Source of the DNA: Cytophagales bacterium WSM2-2
GTDB lineage: Bacteria > Bacteroidota > Bacteroidia > Cytophagales > Cyclobacteriaceae
DNA: 64,000 nt
Direction: 5' to 3'
Assembly: GCA_015472025.1 (NCBI GenBank)
Contig: BNHL01000001.1
Coordinates: 186,001 to 250,000, forward strand
Positions 1-9,319 of the stretch are shown in pieces. Numbering within the stretch: the first letter of the stretch is position 1; each line of letters starts with the position of its first letter. The notes under the pieces are model-generated. The model did no database searches, was not told the origin of the DNA, and saw only the letters and a list, made by a program, of their open reading frames with translations. A program made the position numbers and the translations under genes.

Positions 1-207
1 TGAACCCGACATACCAATAAATTGCTCCGCAGAAATATTGGACGCAATCAGCGATGCACCGATCGCCCACCAGGTAAGTGATCCTTCTGCAAGGAAAAAA
101 TCTTTGGAGTCTGCTGTCGCTTTTTTCTTGCGTGAATAAATCCAGTAGCCATAGCCAGCCACTACAGCAAGATAGATGACAAAAACAATGTAGTCGTTTA
201 CTTTCAT
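1..207 (-). CDS. Sodium/solute symporter (SSS family), N-terminal fragment
   Basis: Only the first 69 codons lie in the window; the gene continues past base 1. The protein opens with a short hydrophilic stretch, a membrane segment (YIVFVIYLAVVAGYGYWIY), a lysine-rich turn, then FFLAEGSLTWWAIGASLIAS and NISAEQFIG. That N-terminus is characteristic of SSS-family sodium/sugar symporters of the vSGLT type, which import sugars across the inner membrane using the sodium gradient. The start is 11 bases past the galactokinase stop on the same strand, so the two are almost certainly one transcript, and galactose or a related sugar is the natural substrate guess. Family is seen; substrate is inferred from context. 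Confidence 0.85.
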   Translation of the reverse strand, partial: MKVNDYIVFVIYLAVVAGYGYWIYSRKKKATADSKDFFLAEGSLTWWAIGASLIASNISAEQFIGMSGS

Positions 208-218
208 TTTAGGTTAGG

Positions 219-1391
219 TTATCTTTCTCTCCAATCAAGTGATGTCTTTATTTTCCGTACCCCACTTGATAGTTCGATCTGATAAAAATCAGGTTCTTTT
301 TTGAAAGCCGCAAAATATTTTTCGCGGACATTGGATATAACGGACGTTTGTTGGTCTTTCCTTACGAGGTTAATAGTACATCCCCCAAAACCTCCTCCCA
401 TTTGCCGGGCACCGATCAACCTGTTATTACTTGCCCATTCCACCAGCCAATCCGACTCCGCACAGCTTACATCAAATTCTTTGCTTAGTCCCCAATGAGT
501 TTCATACATCAGTTTTCCAAAACCCGCGATATCACCAGACTTGAGAAGCACTGCCGCTTTTTGCGTGCGATCTATCTCCTTAACGATGTAGTGACATTTG
601 TTATAGACGTTATCGCTCATCTCCGTCCTTGCTTGCGCTAATGCCTCCAGGTTTACGTCCCGTAGTGATTTTACTTCCGGAAATTTTTTCTGAAGAATTC
701 TGACTCCTTCCTCACAAGCTGCGCGCCTGTCGTTGTACCCGGAGTCGTTAAGTGCATGTTTCACTTTTGTGTCAATCAGCAAAATAGCGTGATCCCCAAA
801 GTTCACATTCAAATATTCATGCTGGTTACTTCGACAATCCAGCAAAAGCACAGAGCCCTCATGCGAAAAAAGGCTGGCGTACATATCCATGATCCCACAT
901 TTCGTACCCGCAAACCGGTGCTCGGCTTCCTGTGCGATCAAAGCCAATTCAAGCCGGTCAAATCCAGAGTCAAAAATCTCATTTAACGCAAAACCAAAGC
1001 CACTACAAAGTGCGGCAGAAGATGATAGTCCGGCACCGGGGGGAATATTACTGCTGAACATACAATCCACAGCGCCCACTTCCTTACCACGCCTCACAAA
1101 TCCGTCAAGTACACCCATCAGGTAATTATGCCAGCGATTGCCAGGCGTCAATTCTTTTAGTGAGAATGAAAGCTGTTCGTCAAGATCTGCCGCTACTATA
1201 TTAAAGAGCCCGGTATCATTGGGTGCTATTGCAAAAACAAATTGCTTATTGATCGCGGCAGGCATCACAAACCCCTGGTTGTAGTCAGTATGCTCACCGA
1301 TGAGGTTGATCCTTCCGGGAGCAGCAAACACCTCTGGCCTTTTGCCGAAGTTCTTTTCAAATGAAGCGGCTACTTTATTGGAACTGTTCAT
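219..1391 (-). CDS. galK: Galactokinase
   Basis: GHMP-family kinase that phosphorylates galactose to galactose-1-phosphate with ATP, the first step of the Leloir pathway, in the cytoplasm. The 390-residue length fits the family. The N-terminal galactokinase signature GRINLIGEHTDYNQGFVMP is present, followed by the phosphate-binding loop PPGAGLSSSAAL near residue 117 and the C-terminal GHMP motif GARQMGGGFGGCTI near residue 334. It is the upstream gene of a pair with the sodium/sugar symporter, 11 bases apart, which suggests coupled uptake and phosphorylation. No other Leloir gene is in the window. The 153 bases between it and the divergent permease gene must hold both promoters; I could not pick out a clear one. 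Confidence 0.96.
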   Translation of the reverse strand: MNSSNKVAASFEKNFGKRPEVFAAPGRINLIGEHTDYNQGFVMPAAINKQFVFAIAPNDTGLFNIVAADLDEQLSFSLKELTPGNRWHNYLMGVLDGFVRRGKEVGAVDCMFSSNIPPGAGLSSSAALCSGFGFALNEIFDSGFDRLELALIAQEAEHRFAGTKCGIMDMYASLFSHEGSVLLLDCRSNQHEYLNVNFGDHAILLIDTKVKHALNDSGYNDRRAACEEGVRILQKKFPEVKSLRDVNLEALAQARTEMSDNVYNKCHYIVKEIDRTQKAAVLLKSGDIAGFGKLMYETHWGLSKEFDVSCAESDWLVEWASNNRLIGARQMGGGFGGCTINLVRKDQQTSVISNVREKYFAAFKKEPDFYQIELSSGVRKIKTSLDWRER

Positions 1392-1544
1392 GAATTTATA
1401 AAGGGGGCAAAGTTATTCCGAATTCGGACATTCAACCACGCAAATGAACATAATGAAAGTCTAATATCCTTTTAGAAACGATAAATCTGCAGGTTTTTCA
1501 TTGGCATAGGCTTTGACTTTCTCATCACGAAATCCCTAACCCCA

Positions 1545-4013
1545 ATGATTAAGTACCACCTGCTTCTCTTCGCCCGCAAACTGCAACGCCAGAAATTGTT
1601 TTCGTTTATCAACATCCTTGGCCTGTCGGTGGGGATGACGAGCGCGTTGTTGATGTACCTCTTTGTCAACAACGAGTTTAGCTACGATCGCTTCCATGTG
1701 AATGCCGACCGTATCTACCGCGTTAACCAGACGTTCATTTGGGGCGAAGGGAACAAAAATCAGTTTGCCAGCACCGGTCCGGGAGTAGCCTTTGCTCTAA
1801 AGGCGGAGATTCCCGAACTGGAAAAGATCACCAGTATCCATACGCCCGGAGATTTTTTGATGAGTTATACGAACGCTACGAAGGAAATCACTTCAATCAA
1901 CCAGGGAGGAATCTTCGCAGCTGATTCCAATTTCTTTGAAGTGTTCACTTTTCCTTTGATCAAAGGAAATCCTAAGACCGCTCTGCAAAATCCACAGACG
2001 ATGATCATGACCGAATCTACTGCAAAAAAGTACTTCGGAGATGAGGAACCATTGGGCAAGCTCGTGAGAGTAGGCGAAGGAAATGCGCAGAAGAATTATG
2101 AAGTCACAGGAATTGTTAAAGATATTCCTGATAATTCCTACATCAAATTTGATGTCATGCTTTCGATGACCAGCTTCCCGGTAGTGGAGAAAATGTATTG
2201 GAGCTGGGTGTGGACTCAGTTGGAGACCTACATGTTAGCTAAGCCTGGATCATCAGCCGAGCAGATTCGTGCACGCCTGAAAGATATTCCACGGAAATAT
2301 GCTGCCACTACGCTGGAGCGTGCCATGGGTATGTCGTTCGATGACTATATCAAAAGTGGCAAAGAGTGGAATCTTTACTTACAGCCTCTTACGGAAATTC
2401 ACCTGCCACAAGCGACAGTCTACAACCGACTTAATGATGCGGGTAATATTAAAATTGTTTATGCATTAATCGCGGCAGGTATTGTCATGGTGTTGCTCTC
2501 GTGCATCAACTTCATGAATTTGTCAACCTCGCAATATGTTCGCAAGGCGAAGGAAACTTCGTTAAGAAAATTACTGGGTTCCGCCCGTCATCAACTGAGC
2601 ACGGGGTTCTTTGCCGAAGCTTTTTTGTTTTGCCTCATCAGTTTGATGATTGGAATCTGTCTTACACAATTGGTGCTGCCTGCCTTTAATTACATTACCG
2701 GGAAGGAATTGCATCTCGATTTATTCTCTGATTGGAAAATACTTGCTGCTCTAGGCTCCATTCTTTTCTTCATGAGCGCACTCTCTGGTAGTTACCCGGC
2801 CATATTTCTCAGCGCATTCAACCCGGTGGAAGCATTGAAAGGGAAGCTGAAATCGGGAAAGGAAGGCCGCACACTGAGAAGTTCGATGGTTGTATTTCAA
2901 TTTATGATTTCGATGGTGCTTATCATCCTCACGGGAATGGTATCGAAGCAGCTTAAATACGTGGCTGAAAAAGATTTGGGCTTTGAGCGAGAGAATTTAC
3001 TCGTTGTCAGCAACGTGCAGTGGGTAAAGGGCAAAGAGACATTTATGCATGCGATGAGTCAGTCCAAAGGAATTGTGAACGCGAGCCTGAGTACATCGGT
3101 ACCACCACGTGTGTGGGGCGGTGATTCATTCCAGGCTAAAGGAAGTGACAAAAAAATACCTCTGAACTTTGCGAAAGCGGATGAAAACTATTTACCAACG
3201 TTGGGTGTATCTCTCAAGATTGGCCGCAACTTCAGCAAAGACATTCCGGGTGACTCTGCGAGAGTAATTCTAAATGAAACTGCTGTACAAGCTTTAGGCT
3301 GGGCGGTAGATGAATCAGTGATCGGCAAACAAATTGTTTATCCCGGAGAAGAGAACACACCCTTTGAAATCATTGGCGTGACCAACGACTATCATTTCTG
3401 GGCCCTGAATGCACCGATCGAGCCCATGGCTGTTTTTCACTACAAGCATCCGCTCTATGACGGTACCAGGCAATTTGCTGTGATGCGCGTTGCTGCACAA
3501 GGCAGTGAGGAGTTGCAGAAAACGATCGAAGGCATCAAAGCCAAGTGGGGAGAATTTGCCGGAGACAAACCATTCGAGTACTCTTTCGTAGATGATAATT
3601 TTGCAAATGCCTTCAAGAGCTCAAACCAGTTTGGAAATTCGCTGACTGTACTTTCAGGACTGGCTGTGCTTATCGCTGCACTTGGGTTGTTGGGAATGAC
3701 CATCTACACGCTAGAGCAACGCACCAAAGAAATTGGAATCCGTAAAGTGTCAGGGGCATCAGTAGCTAGTCTTGTATTACTTGTTTCAAAAGATTACAGC
3801 AAACTGATCATCATTGCATTTGTTCTTAGCTCGCCTCTCGCCTACTGGGTTGTGCAGCAATGGCTACAAGAGTTTCAATACAAGATTGCTCCTTCTCCTT
3901 TAATCTTTGTTTCAGTCGGAGCCGGAACGTTGCTCCTCGCTGCACTGATCACCAGTTATCATTCGATCAAGGCGGCCATGAGAAATCCGGTGGAAGTACT
4001 TAGAGACGAATAA
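1545..4013 (+). CDS. FtsX/MacB-type ABC transporter permease
   Basis: An 822-residue inner-membrane protein of the large FtsX-like permease family common in Bacteroidota. Residues 1-45 hold the typical start with one membrane segment (FINILGLSVGMTSALLMYLF), followed by a MacB-like periplasmic core containing YDRFH and RIYRVNQTF. Three membrane segments with the FtsX permease domain lie near 300-420, a second periplasmic domain follows, and three C-terminal membrane segments with a second FtsX domain (TKEIGIRKVSGAS) close the protein. Such proteins work with a separate ATPase to move or sense something across the envelope; none is adjacent, so the partner and cargo are unknown. The gene stands alone and ends just before a strong hairpin. 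Confidence 0.9.
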   Translation: MIKYHLLLFARKLQRQKLFSFINILGLSVGMTSALLMYLFVNNEFSYDRFHVNADRIYRVNQTFIWGEGNKNQFASTGPGVAFALKAEIPELEKITSIHTPGDFLMSYTNATKEITSINQGGIFAADSNFFEVFTFPLIKGNPKTALQNPQTMIMTESTAKKYFGDEEPLGKLVRVGEGNAQKNYEVTGIVKDIPDNSYIKFDVMLSMTSFPVVEKMYWSWVWTQLETYMLAKPGSSAEQIRARLKDIPRKYAATTLERAMGMSFDDYIKSGKEWNLYLQPLTEIHLPQATVYNRLNDAGNIKIVYALIAAGIVMVLLSCINFMNLSTSQYVRKAKETSLRKLLGSARHQLSTGFFAEAFLFCLISLMIGICLTQLVLPAFNYITGKELHLDLFSDWKILAALGSILFFMSALSGSYPAIFLSAFNPVEALKGKLKSGKEGRTLRSSMVVFQFMISMVLIILTGMVSKQLKYVAEKDLGFERENLLVVSNVQWVKGKETFMHAMSQSKGIVNASLSTSVPPRVWGGDSFQAKGSDKKIPLNFAKADENYLPTLGVSLKIGRNFSKDIPGDSARVILNETAVQALGWAVDESVIGKQIVYPGEENTPFEIIGVTNDYHFWALNAPIEPMAVFHYKHPLYDGTRQFAVMRVAAQGSEELQKTIEGIKAKWGEFAGDKPFEYSFVDDNFANAFKSSNQFGNSLTVLSGLAVLIAALGLLGMTIYTLEQRTKEIGIRKVSGASVASLVLLVSKDYSKLIIIAFVLSSPLAYWVVQQWLQEFQYKIAPSPLIFVSVGAGTLLLAALITSYHSIKAAMRNPVEVLRDE

Positions 4014-4040
4014 ATTTATCCAGATTAAGATACTATTGCT

Positions 4041-4076
4041 GATCGCAGCCCTGAGTAATCTCTCAGGGCTGCGATC
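4041..4076. terminator. Perfect 15-bp inverted repeat between convergent genes
   Basis: Bases 4041-4055 are exactly complementary to 4062-4076, with a six-base loop. It sits between the end of the permease gene (plus) and the end of the YfhO-like gene (minus), so a two-way terminator is the simplest reading. There is no T-run right after the stem on either strand, which is atypical for an intrinsic terminator. Confidence 0.6.
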
Positions 4077-4135
4077 TCACATTCATGTCAGATTCCTGAT
4101 AATCCAGAAGATTCGAATTGAGTTTCCATATTTGC

Positions 4136-6565
4136 TCAAGACTCTTTTTTAAGAGTCCAGCCGAAGCAACCTAATGCAATCAGTAATAACACCCAGCTAG
4201 ACGCTGCCGTCACTTTGTTTCCGACAACATAAGCCCTGGGCTCGAATTTGAATTCGATGGTATGTTTTCCCGCTGGAACAGCCAGCGAACGCAACACATA
4301 ATTCACACGGAAAATCTCAGATTCCTTTCCATCAATATAAGCCAGCCATCCTTTCGGATAATAGATTTCTGAGAATACGGCAATTCCATCAACGGATGAT
4401 TGCGACTCGTACTTCAGATAACGAGGATTGAATTCGGCAATCTTTATCGTTGCAGCACTATCAACAGCTAAGGGACCATTCTTTAAGGTAGTTCGTGTGA
4501 CAGCTACATCTGTGGTGTTGATCTCTCCTGTCTTTTTCAACTCTTCGTTAGCGGTGGAAACCTTAATTACCTCTTTTACAAACCAGGCATTTCCATTGGC
4601 TGAGGTATTTTGAATAATGTTCGTTGCATCAGGCCCATACACCAGGTACTTAGCATTGAGCATGTTCAGTACACCATATTCAGTGAAGGCCGTATTTCCC
4701 TTTTGAACATTCGCAATCAATCGCTGCGTTTCCGGTTGAATACAGGAGTCATACAAATCCTGCACGTACCTGAGTTTGGCACCATGATAACCTCCCAGTG
4801 AATTATGAAAATAGGAAGTTCGGGCCTCAGCCCATGCGTTTTGCAAATTGTACACCCGAAAGTAGTTCTTGTCATTTCGGATGGCGGCATCGGCACCGGT
4901 TTCGGTGAGCATGCCAGTGTCGTATTTGCGCTGGTATTTGTCACTTCCAAAATAACGCTTGTCAACAAATGACATATCCAATGTGACCAGAAGAGCAATG
5001 AATGCCAGAACTCCAAGCTCTGATAATTTTTTTCCCAGATCGAAATAGAGCATCACGAAGACAGGTAAGATGAATCCCAATGATCGAAACGCATCTGCAC
5101 GTACTAAACCTCTTCTATCAGCTTGAAGTGCTTTGGTAAACCAGGCCGGCAATTGTGATTCTCCCGGTCTGGAATAATCTCCCATTCCCGCGAAAAGAAT
5201 GACTAGCAAACACAAGCCTCCGGTAACTCCAATTGCAATCAGCACCTTCTTCTTGTTCTCTTTCGTCAATCCATCAGTCAAGAGTTTCTCAACACCGATC
5301 ATTCCCAATAAAGGCATGAGAAATAAAATGATGATCATGGCAAAAGTCACAGATCTGAATTTGTTGTATCCGGGGAAATAGTCAAACATAAAATAGTTGA
5401 AGGCGGAGAAATTCGCACCCCAACTCAGTAAAACACTCAGAACACTCAAGGGAAGAACCCACCACAGCCATTTTTTATCTACGAGAAGTATCCCTATCAC
5501 AAAAAGGAAAACAATAATCGCTCCTCCATAATAAGCAGCGCCAGTATCACCGGCATAGGCATAAGTATAATTTGCCAATCGGTTGGCCAATTGATTATCA
5601 CCACTATTGGCCAACGCTTTATATGATTCGCTGGACTGGTCTTCTACAAAAAAGTAGGATGCATTTCTTCCGTAAAAATCCGGGATAAACAATGTCATTG
5701 GTTCACCAATACCATCATTGTATTCAAAAGCTCTTGCTTTGGAAAGACCATCCGTACCCGCTGGAAGATCCGGCTTCGAGAGTTCAGATGGTCCGCGGAT
5801 TGAATAACGTGTGTATTCTGTAATCGCCCAGAATTGTCCGAAGAATGTGCCGGCAGCAATTGCCACTGCCGGAATAAGAATAACGGCATTTGTAAAAAAC
5901 TCTTTGATCTTTTTTTCCCGGTACGCCCAGATGAGCTGTATCAAACCGTAGCCTGACACGATCAAAACAAAATAGTAGGTCATCTGCAAGTGGTTTTCAC
6001 GCAAGTGAAGAGCTAGTCCAAGCATAGTAGTCGCAAAACCCAGCCATCGTTTTCCCGAGAAGGCAAGATGAATCCCTGCCATGATGAGTGGCAAGAATGC
6101 AATAGCAGCAATCCGTGCATTATGACCTGCTCCCAGGCCAATGACCATGTATGAAGAAAGTCCAAACGAAATAGCGCCAGCCATCGCGAGATACGGTCTG
6201 ACCCTGAAAGCCAGCAACATGATGTAATAGCACAAGAATGCCAGAAAAATATTGTTTACAGGGGACGGCAGATATAAAGATGCCAGACGTTTTACCCATG
6301 CCACGGGAGCATTACCCCACTGCACACTGACAAGATATGCGGGCATTCCACTAAACATGGAAGGAGCCCACAGCGCTTCCTCTCCCGTAGATTTGCGATA
6401 GTCAATAATAGACTTGCTTGAACCAAGGAATTGCTGGATGTCATGCTGAGCAAGCGCTTTGTTGTCGAAGAACAGGGGGCTAAAAAAAGTCAGCGTAATT
6501 ATCAAAAACGCAACCACAGCGGCCAGGTGAGGAACCACGTCTTTGCCAAAGTTTACTTTTTTCAT
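4136..6565 (-). CDS. YfhO-family polytopic membrane protein
   Basis: About 809 residues from the chosen ATG (MKKVNFGKD); an ATG 27 bases upstream would add a nine-residue tail without membrane character. The protein has an N-terminal membrane segment, a short loop containing AQHDIQQFLG and MFSGMPAYLVSVQWG, roughly a dozen membrane segments to about residue 530, then a C-terminal extracytoplasmic region ending in EIYYPKGWLAYIDG, HTIEFKFEPRAY and one last membrane helix. This is the YfhO layout, a GT-C-like family linked in Firmicutes to lipoteichoic acid glycosylation. Its role in Bacteroidota is not established; a lipid-linked glycosyltransferase of the envelope is a reasonable inference. It is monocistronic. 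Confidence 0.85.
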   Translation of the reverse strand: MKKVNFGKDVVPHLAAVVAFLIITLTFFSPLFFDNKALAQHDIQQFLGSSKSIIDYRKSTGEEALWAPSMFSGMPAYLVSVQWGNAPVAWVKRLASLYLPSPVNNIFLAFLCYYIMLLAFRVRPYLAMAGAISFGLSSYMVIGLGAGHNARIAAIAFLPLIMAGIHLAFSGKRWLGFATTMLGLALHLRENHLQMTYYFVLIVSGYGLIQLIWAYREKKIKEFFTNAVILIPAVAIAAGTFFGQFWAITEYTRYSIRGPSELSKPDLPAGTDGLSKARAFEYNDGIGEPMTLFIPDFYGRNASYFFVEDQSSESYKALANSGDNQLANRLANYTYAYAGDTGAAYYGGAIIVFLFVIGILLVDKKWLWWVLPLSVLSVLLSWGANFSAFNYFMFDYFPGYNKFRSVTFAMIIILFLMPLLGMIGVEKLLTDGLTKENKKKVLIAIGVTGGLCLLVILFAGMGDYSRPGESQLPAWFTKALQADRRGLVRADAFRSLGFILPVFVMLYFDLGKKLSELGVLAFIALLVTLDMSFVDKRYFGSDKYQRKYDTGMLTETGADAAIRNDKNYFRVYNLQNAWAEARTSYFHNSLGGYHGAKLRYVQDLYDSCIQPETQRLIANVQKGNTAFTEYGVLNMLNAKYLVYGPDATNIIQNTSANGNAWFVKEVIKVSTANEELKKTGEINTTDVAVTRTTLKNGPLAVDSAATIKIAEFNPRYLKYESQSSVDGIAVFSEIYYPKGWLAYIDGKESEIFRVNYVLRSLAVPAGKHTIEFKFEPRAYVVGNKVTAASSWVLLLIALGCFGWTLKKES

Positions 6566-6682
6566 CGGGCAGGTATAAAAATTGGTCGGCAAATTAACTA
6601 TTTACTTTATTCATCTGCTCACCTCCTGGTCATGATTTGCAAAGTTTATCACCTATATTGGATTCAAGGAAAAGCTATAATT

Positions 6683-7117
6683 ATGAAAAATATACTTGCC
6701 ATCGTGTTTTTCTCTGCGCTCATTGGTTGCAGTTCTAATTCACAAAATGAACGAACCTCTAATGAATCCTCCATCCGTGCTGTTCTCGACAAGCAGGTGG
6801 TCGCCTGGAACGATGCCAATATCAATGAGTTTATGAAAGGATACTGGAAATCCGATTCCATCTTATTTATCGGGAGCAAAATCACTTCAGGCTGGGACAG
6901 CACGTTGGTCCGTTATAAAAGAAGTTATCCGGATAAGGCGGCCATGGGCAAATTGCGGTTTGAAATCCTGCGCATGGACTTTACTTCTTCAGAAGCATGC
7001 CTGGTGACGGGACGCTATTTTCTCACACGTGAAAAAGACAACCCCAGCGGGATATTCACTTTACTATTCATGAGAAAGAACGGGCAGTGGGTGATCGTAT
7101 ATGATCACACTTCATAA
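6683..7117 (+). CDS. Small lipoprotein with SnoaL/DUF4440-like domain
   Basis: 144 residues from the ATG at 6683; a longer frame upstream overlaps the YfhO gene and lacks a signal, so I rejected it. The start gives a lipoprotein signal peptide (MKNILAIVFFSALIGCSSNS, lipobox LIGC). The mature part has the hallmarks of an NTF2-like cone fold of the DUF4440 group: an N-terminal helix with VLDKQVVAWNDANINEFMKG, then SDSILFIGSK, and a C-terminal strand series ending FTLLFMRKNGQWVIVYDHTS. Members bind small molecules or act as isomerases; no specific activity can be read here. It is likely exported and anchored in the envelope. Confidence 0.8.
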   Translation: MKNILAIVFFSALIGCSSNSQNERTSNESSIRAVLDKQVVAWNDANINEFMKGYWKSDSILFIGSKITSGWDSTLVRYKRSYPDKAAMGKLRFEILRMDFTSSEACLVTGRYFLTREKDNPSGIFTLLFMRKNGQWVIVYDHTS

Positions 7118-7169
7118 GCCCGGTCCCACCTCACTCATTCTTCGGGATAAATAAATCTGTTTTAATGCG

Positions 7170-7766
7170 CTAAAGTGCGCGCCAGTCATCTACTGTCTCA
7201 GTTAAAATCTCTTTTCTCCAATTTAGGGTAGCATAAAGATCACTCGGTAGCAAGTGATCTGCCTGTTCCTCTACCTTATAACTTACGATCGAAAGGTTCG
7301 GCTGAAGGCGAATAGTAAAAGTCTCTGCTTCTTCCGATGGTTCTCCGTGATCGAAAGCGACCACGAGATATTCACCAAACGACCTAAACAACCATAAAGG
7401 TGAAGTGACGTAGGTTAGCGCCATTACGTGCTTGCTCTTATCCGTGAGATCAGAATACACGATTTCCGTTTTGCAAATTTCGAAAGACGCTGCATTGCCC
7501 AAATTATCCTGTAAACCAGGTATTTTATTGCCCAGTTCTTTCACATACAACCCGATGGCAAAACCAACTTTATAGTGAAGTGAATTGGCTTTCGGGTTTG
7601 CTTCAATCATCTCAGCTACAGTAGTGAATTTCTTTTCACGGTTATAGACCGGGGCATGCATCAGTAATTCGGAATAAGTATCGTTAAAAACATTTTGCTC
7701 GAAGCCTGATTTTGCCGAACGATCAACAAGTTGCTTATAGCCCAATTTGACAATCACTTTATCCAT
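7170..7766 (-). CDS. Uncharacterised protein coupled to the dioxygenase-like gene
   Basis: 198 residues from the ATG at 7766, which overlaps the preceding stop codon by one base (TGATG), so translation is probably coupled. A GTG one codon earlier is possible but less likely. There is no signal peptide and no membrane segment. Recognisable stretches are HAPVYNREKKFTTVAEMIEA, LHYKVGFAIGLYVKEL and LTYVTSPLWLFRSFGEYLVV, suggesting a mixed alpha/beta soluble protein. I do not recognise a family. The strict coupling to the upstream intradiol-like gene is the only functional clue. Confidence 0.8.
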   Translation of the reverse strand: MDKVIVKLGYKQLVDRSAKSGFEQNVFNDTYSELLMHAPVYNREKKFTTVAEMIEANPKANSLHYKVGFAIGLYVKELGNKIPGLQDNLGNAASFEICKTEIVYSDLTDKSKHVMALTYVTSPLWLFRSFGEYLVVAFDHGEPSEEAETFTIRLQPNLSIVSYKVEEQADHLLPSDLYATLNWRKEILTETVDDWRAL

Positions 7767-8512
7767 CACGCAGAAACATAAATGGTGTGAGTGAGATCAT
7801 AACCTTTGGTAGTATCACCAGAAAGCGCACATAACTCATTTGTGTAACCATCGCTGAACACGTTGTCGGTAGCAAATGTGAGTGTGTTTTGCCCATGAGC
7901 GGAATACAATGATGTCTTGTACACTGCCTGCGTGACATCGTCCGGGAAAGCAATCTGGGTGGTAATCACCGAATCATTACCATTGCTGTTGGCAGAATTA
8001 GCTGCGGTATATATTTGGACATGGATGTGCGTCATGCGCCCAACATACCAGCCCGGGTAAATGGTGGTAAATTTCACTTGTCCGTTGCTGTCCGTAGTCT
8101 GCCGCCCGCGGAGAAATGTGAAGCCGGTGTAGTCTTTAGTACCCAGGTAGCCATTTTGACCTGCATACCCGGAATAATATCCGTCCTTATCACAATGCCA
8201 GATATCAACTACTACTCCTGCTAAAGGAGCGCAACTGTTTTTCGTATTCTTTACAGTAATGGTCATGTTCAGTAGCAGGCCGGTTTTTCCATCCGTGATG
8301 TCCACTCGTTGAATGGATGATCCTCGGCTCGTATATAATGGATAGGGTCCATCCGTTTCAGAGGGGCTAACGGTGCACGATGAGCTACCATTCGAACCGC
8401 TCGTAGTTGTAACTGGTGAAACATCATCCTTGTGGCAACCATTTAATGCCGGCAGCACTGTAGCTGTCAACCCAGCCAGACCAAGGCCTTTCAAAAATTC
8501 ATTGCGATCCAT
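7766..8512 (-). CDS. Intradiol ring-cleavage dioxygenase-like protein
   Basis: 248 residues starting with an export signal and a cysteine (LPALNGC near residue 26), so probably lipid-anchored. The body matches the protocatechuate 3,4-dioxygenase beta-subunit fold: TDGPYPLY near 53, VVDIWHCDKDGYYSGY at 101-116, FLRGRQTTDSNGQVKF, and IYPGWYVGRMTHIHVQIY at 151-168. Candidate Fe(III) ligands Tyr112, Tyr156, His162 and His164 are all present, with a shortened loop between the second Tyr and the His pair. The fold and metal site are therefore intact, but no aromatic-degradation genes are nearby. Exported members of this family are frequent in Bacteroidota and their substrates are not known to me. 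Confidence 0.88.
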   Translation of the reverse strand: MDRNEFLKGLGLAGLTATVLPALNGCHKDDVSPVTTTSGSNGSSSCTVSPSETDGPYPLYTSRGSSIQRVDITDGKTGLLLNMTITVKNTKNSCAPLAGVVVDIWHCDKDGYYSGYAGQNGYLGTKDYTGFTFLRGRQTTDSNGQVKFTTIYPGWYVGRMTHIHVQIYTAANSANSNGNDSVITTQIAFPDDVTQAVYKTSLYSAHGQNTLTFATDNVFSDGYTNELCALSGDTTKGYDLTHTIYVSA

Positions 8513-8534
8513 TTTTTAGTTTTTTTTTGCTTTG

Positions 8535-8566
8535 ATACGGTGAATCCTTCAAAGGATTAACCGTAT
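8535..8566 (-). terminator. Imperfect hairpin between response regulator and dioxygenase-like gene
   Basis: Arms 8535-8547 and 8554-8566 pair over 12 of 13 positions. On the minus strand the stem is followed by an A-rich, not T-rich, stretch, so it may be a weak terminator of the two-component operon or a leader hairpin of the dioxygenase-like gene 23 bases downstream. Confidence 0.45.
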
Positions 8567-8601
8567 TTTGAAAGTGCCTGCCAAAACAAATAATGTGTAG
8601 A

Positions 8602-9315
8602 TCAATTCCGCTGGTCGCGGTAGTGCTCTTCAAATGCAGCCGCAAATTTCTCACCGATCGGGATGGCCGTCTTACCAATAAAAACCTGTGATTTCTGGAA
8701 CGTGGTAATTTTATTGACGTTGACGATAAAGGAATGATGTATCCTGAAAAAGCTACCGGGTGGTAAAATGTTTTCCATGCCCTTAAGATTCTGCCGGGTG
8801 AGGATAGCTCTCGACTGTGAAGTCGTGAAAATCTTCACATAGTCTTTAAGACCTTCGATATAAAGAACATCATCTGAAAATAGTTTAATCTCCTTGTAAT
8901 TCGATCTCACAAAAAAGAAAGAAGATTTGCTCCGACTGGATTGACGAAGTTCAAAAAGCTCATGGGCCTTGGTAACCGCTTTTAGAAAACGTCCAAGCAA
9001 AACAGGCTTCAGCAGATAGTCAACCACATCGAGCTCGAAGCCCTCCAGGGCATACTGTTCATAGGCAGTAGTGATGATAACCATCGGAGGGTTTTTCAAC
9101 GTCTTCAGAAATTGTGTTCCTGTCATGTTTGGCATCTGAATGTCCAGGAACAACAAATCAATCCCCGATTGAATATGAGGTTTAGCCATTTCAGCTGATG
9201 AGCACGCTGCGATAAATTCCAGGAAACTAACTTTCCGGATTTCTTCCTCCATGAGTTTGAGTGCGAAAGGCTCATCATCAACAGCAATGCACTTCAGCCG
9301 AACGGGTTCTGTCAT
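8602..9315 (-). CDS. LytTR-family response regulator
   Basis: 237 residues. The N-terminal receiver domain has the acidic pocket AVDDEP (Asp13, Asp14), the phospho-acceptor Asp58 in LLFLDIQMPNMTG and the conserved Lys in VDYLLKPV. The C-terminal LytTR DNA-binding domain contains DVLYIEGLKDYVKIFTT, then GSFFRIHHSFIVNVNKI and KTAIPIGEKF. It acts in the cytoplasm as the output of the histidine kinase encoded immediately upstream (four bases apart, same strand). LytTR regulators usually bind pairs of short direct repeats at target promoters; the target is not evident here, though the dioxygenase-like pair just downstream is a candidate. Confidence 0.95.
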   Translation of the reverse strand: MTEPVRLKCIAVDDEPFALKLMEEEIRKVSFLEFIAACSSAEMAKPHIQSGIDLLFLDIQMPNMTGTQFLKTLKNPPMVIITTAYEQYALEGFELDVVDYLLKPVLLGRFLKAVTKAHELFELRQSSRSKSSFFFVRSNYKEIKLFSDDVLYIEGLKDYVKIFTTSQSRAILTRQNLKGMENILPPGSFFRIHHSFIVNVNKITTFQKSQVFIGKTAIPIGEKFAAAFEEHYRDQRN

Positions 9316-9319
9316 TTTA

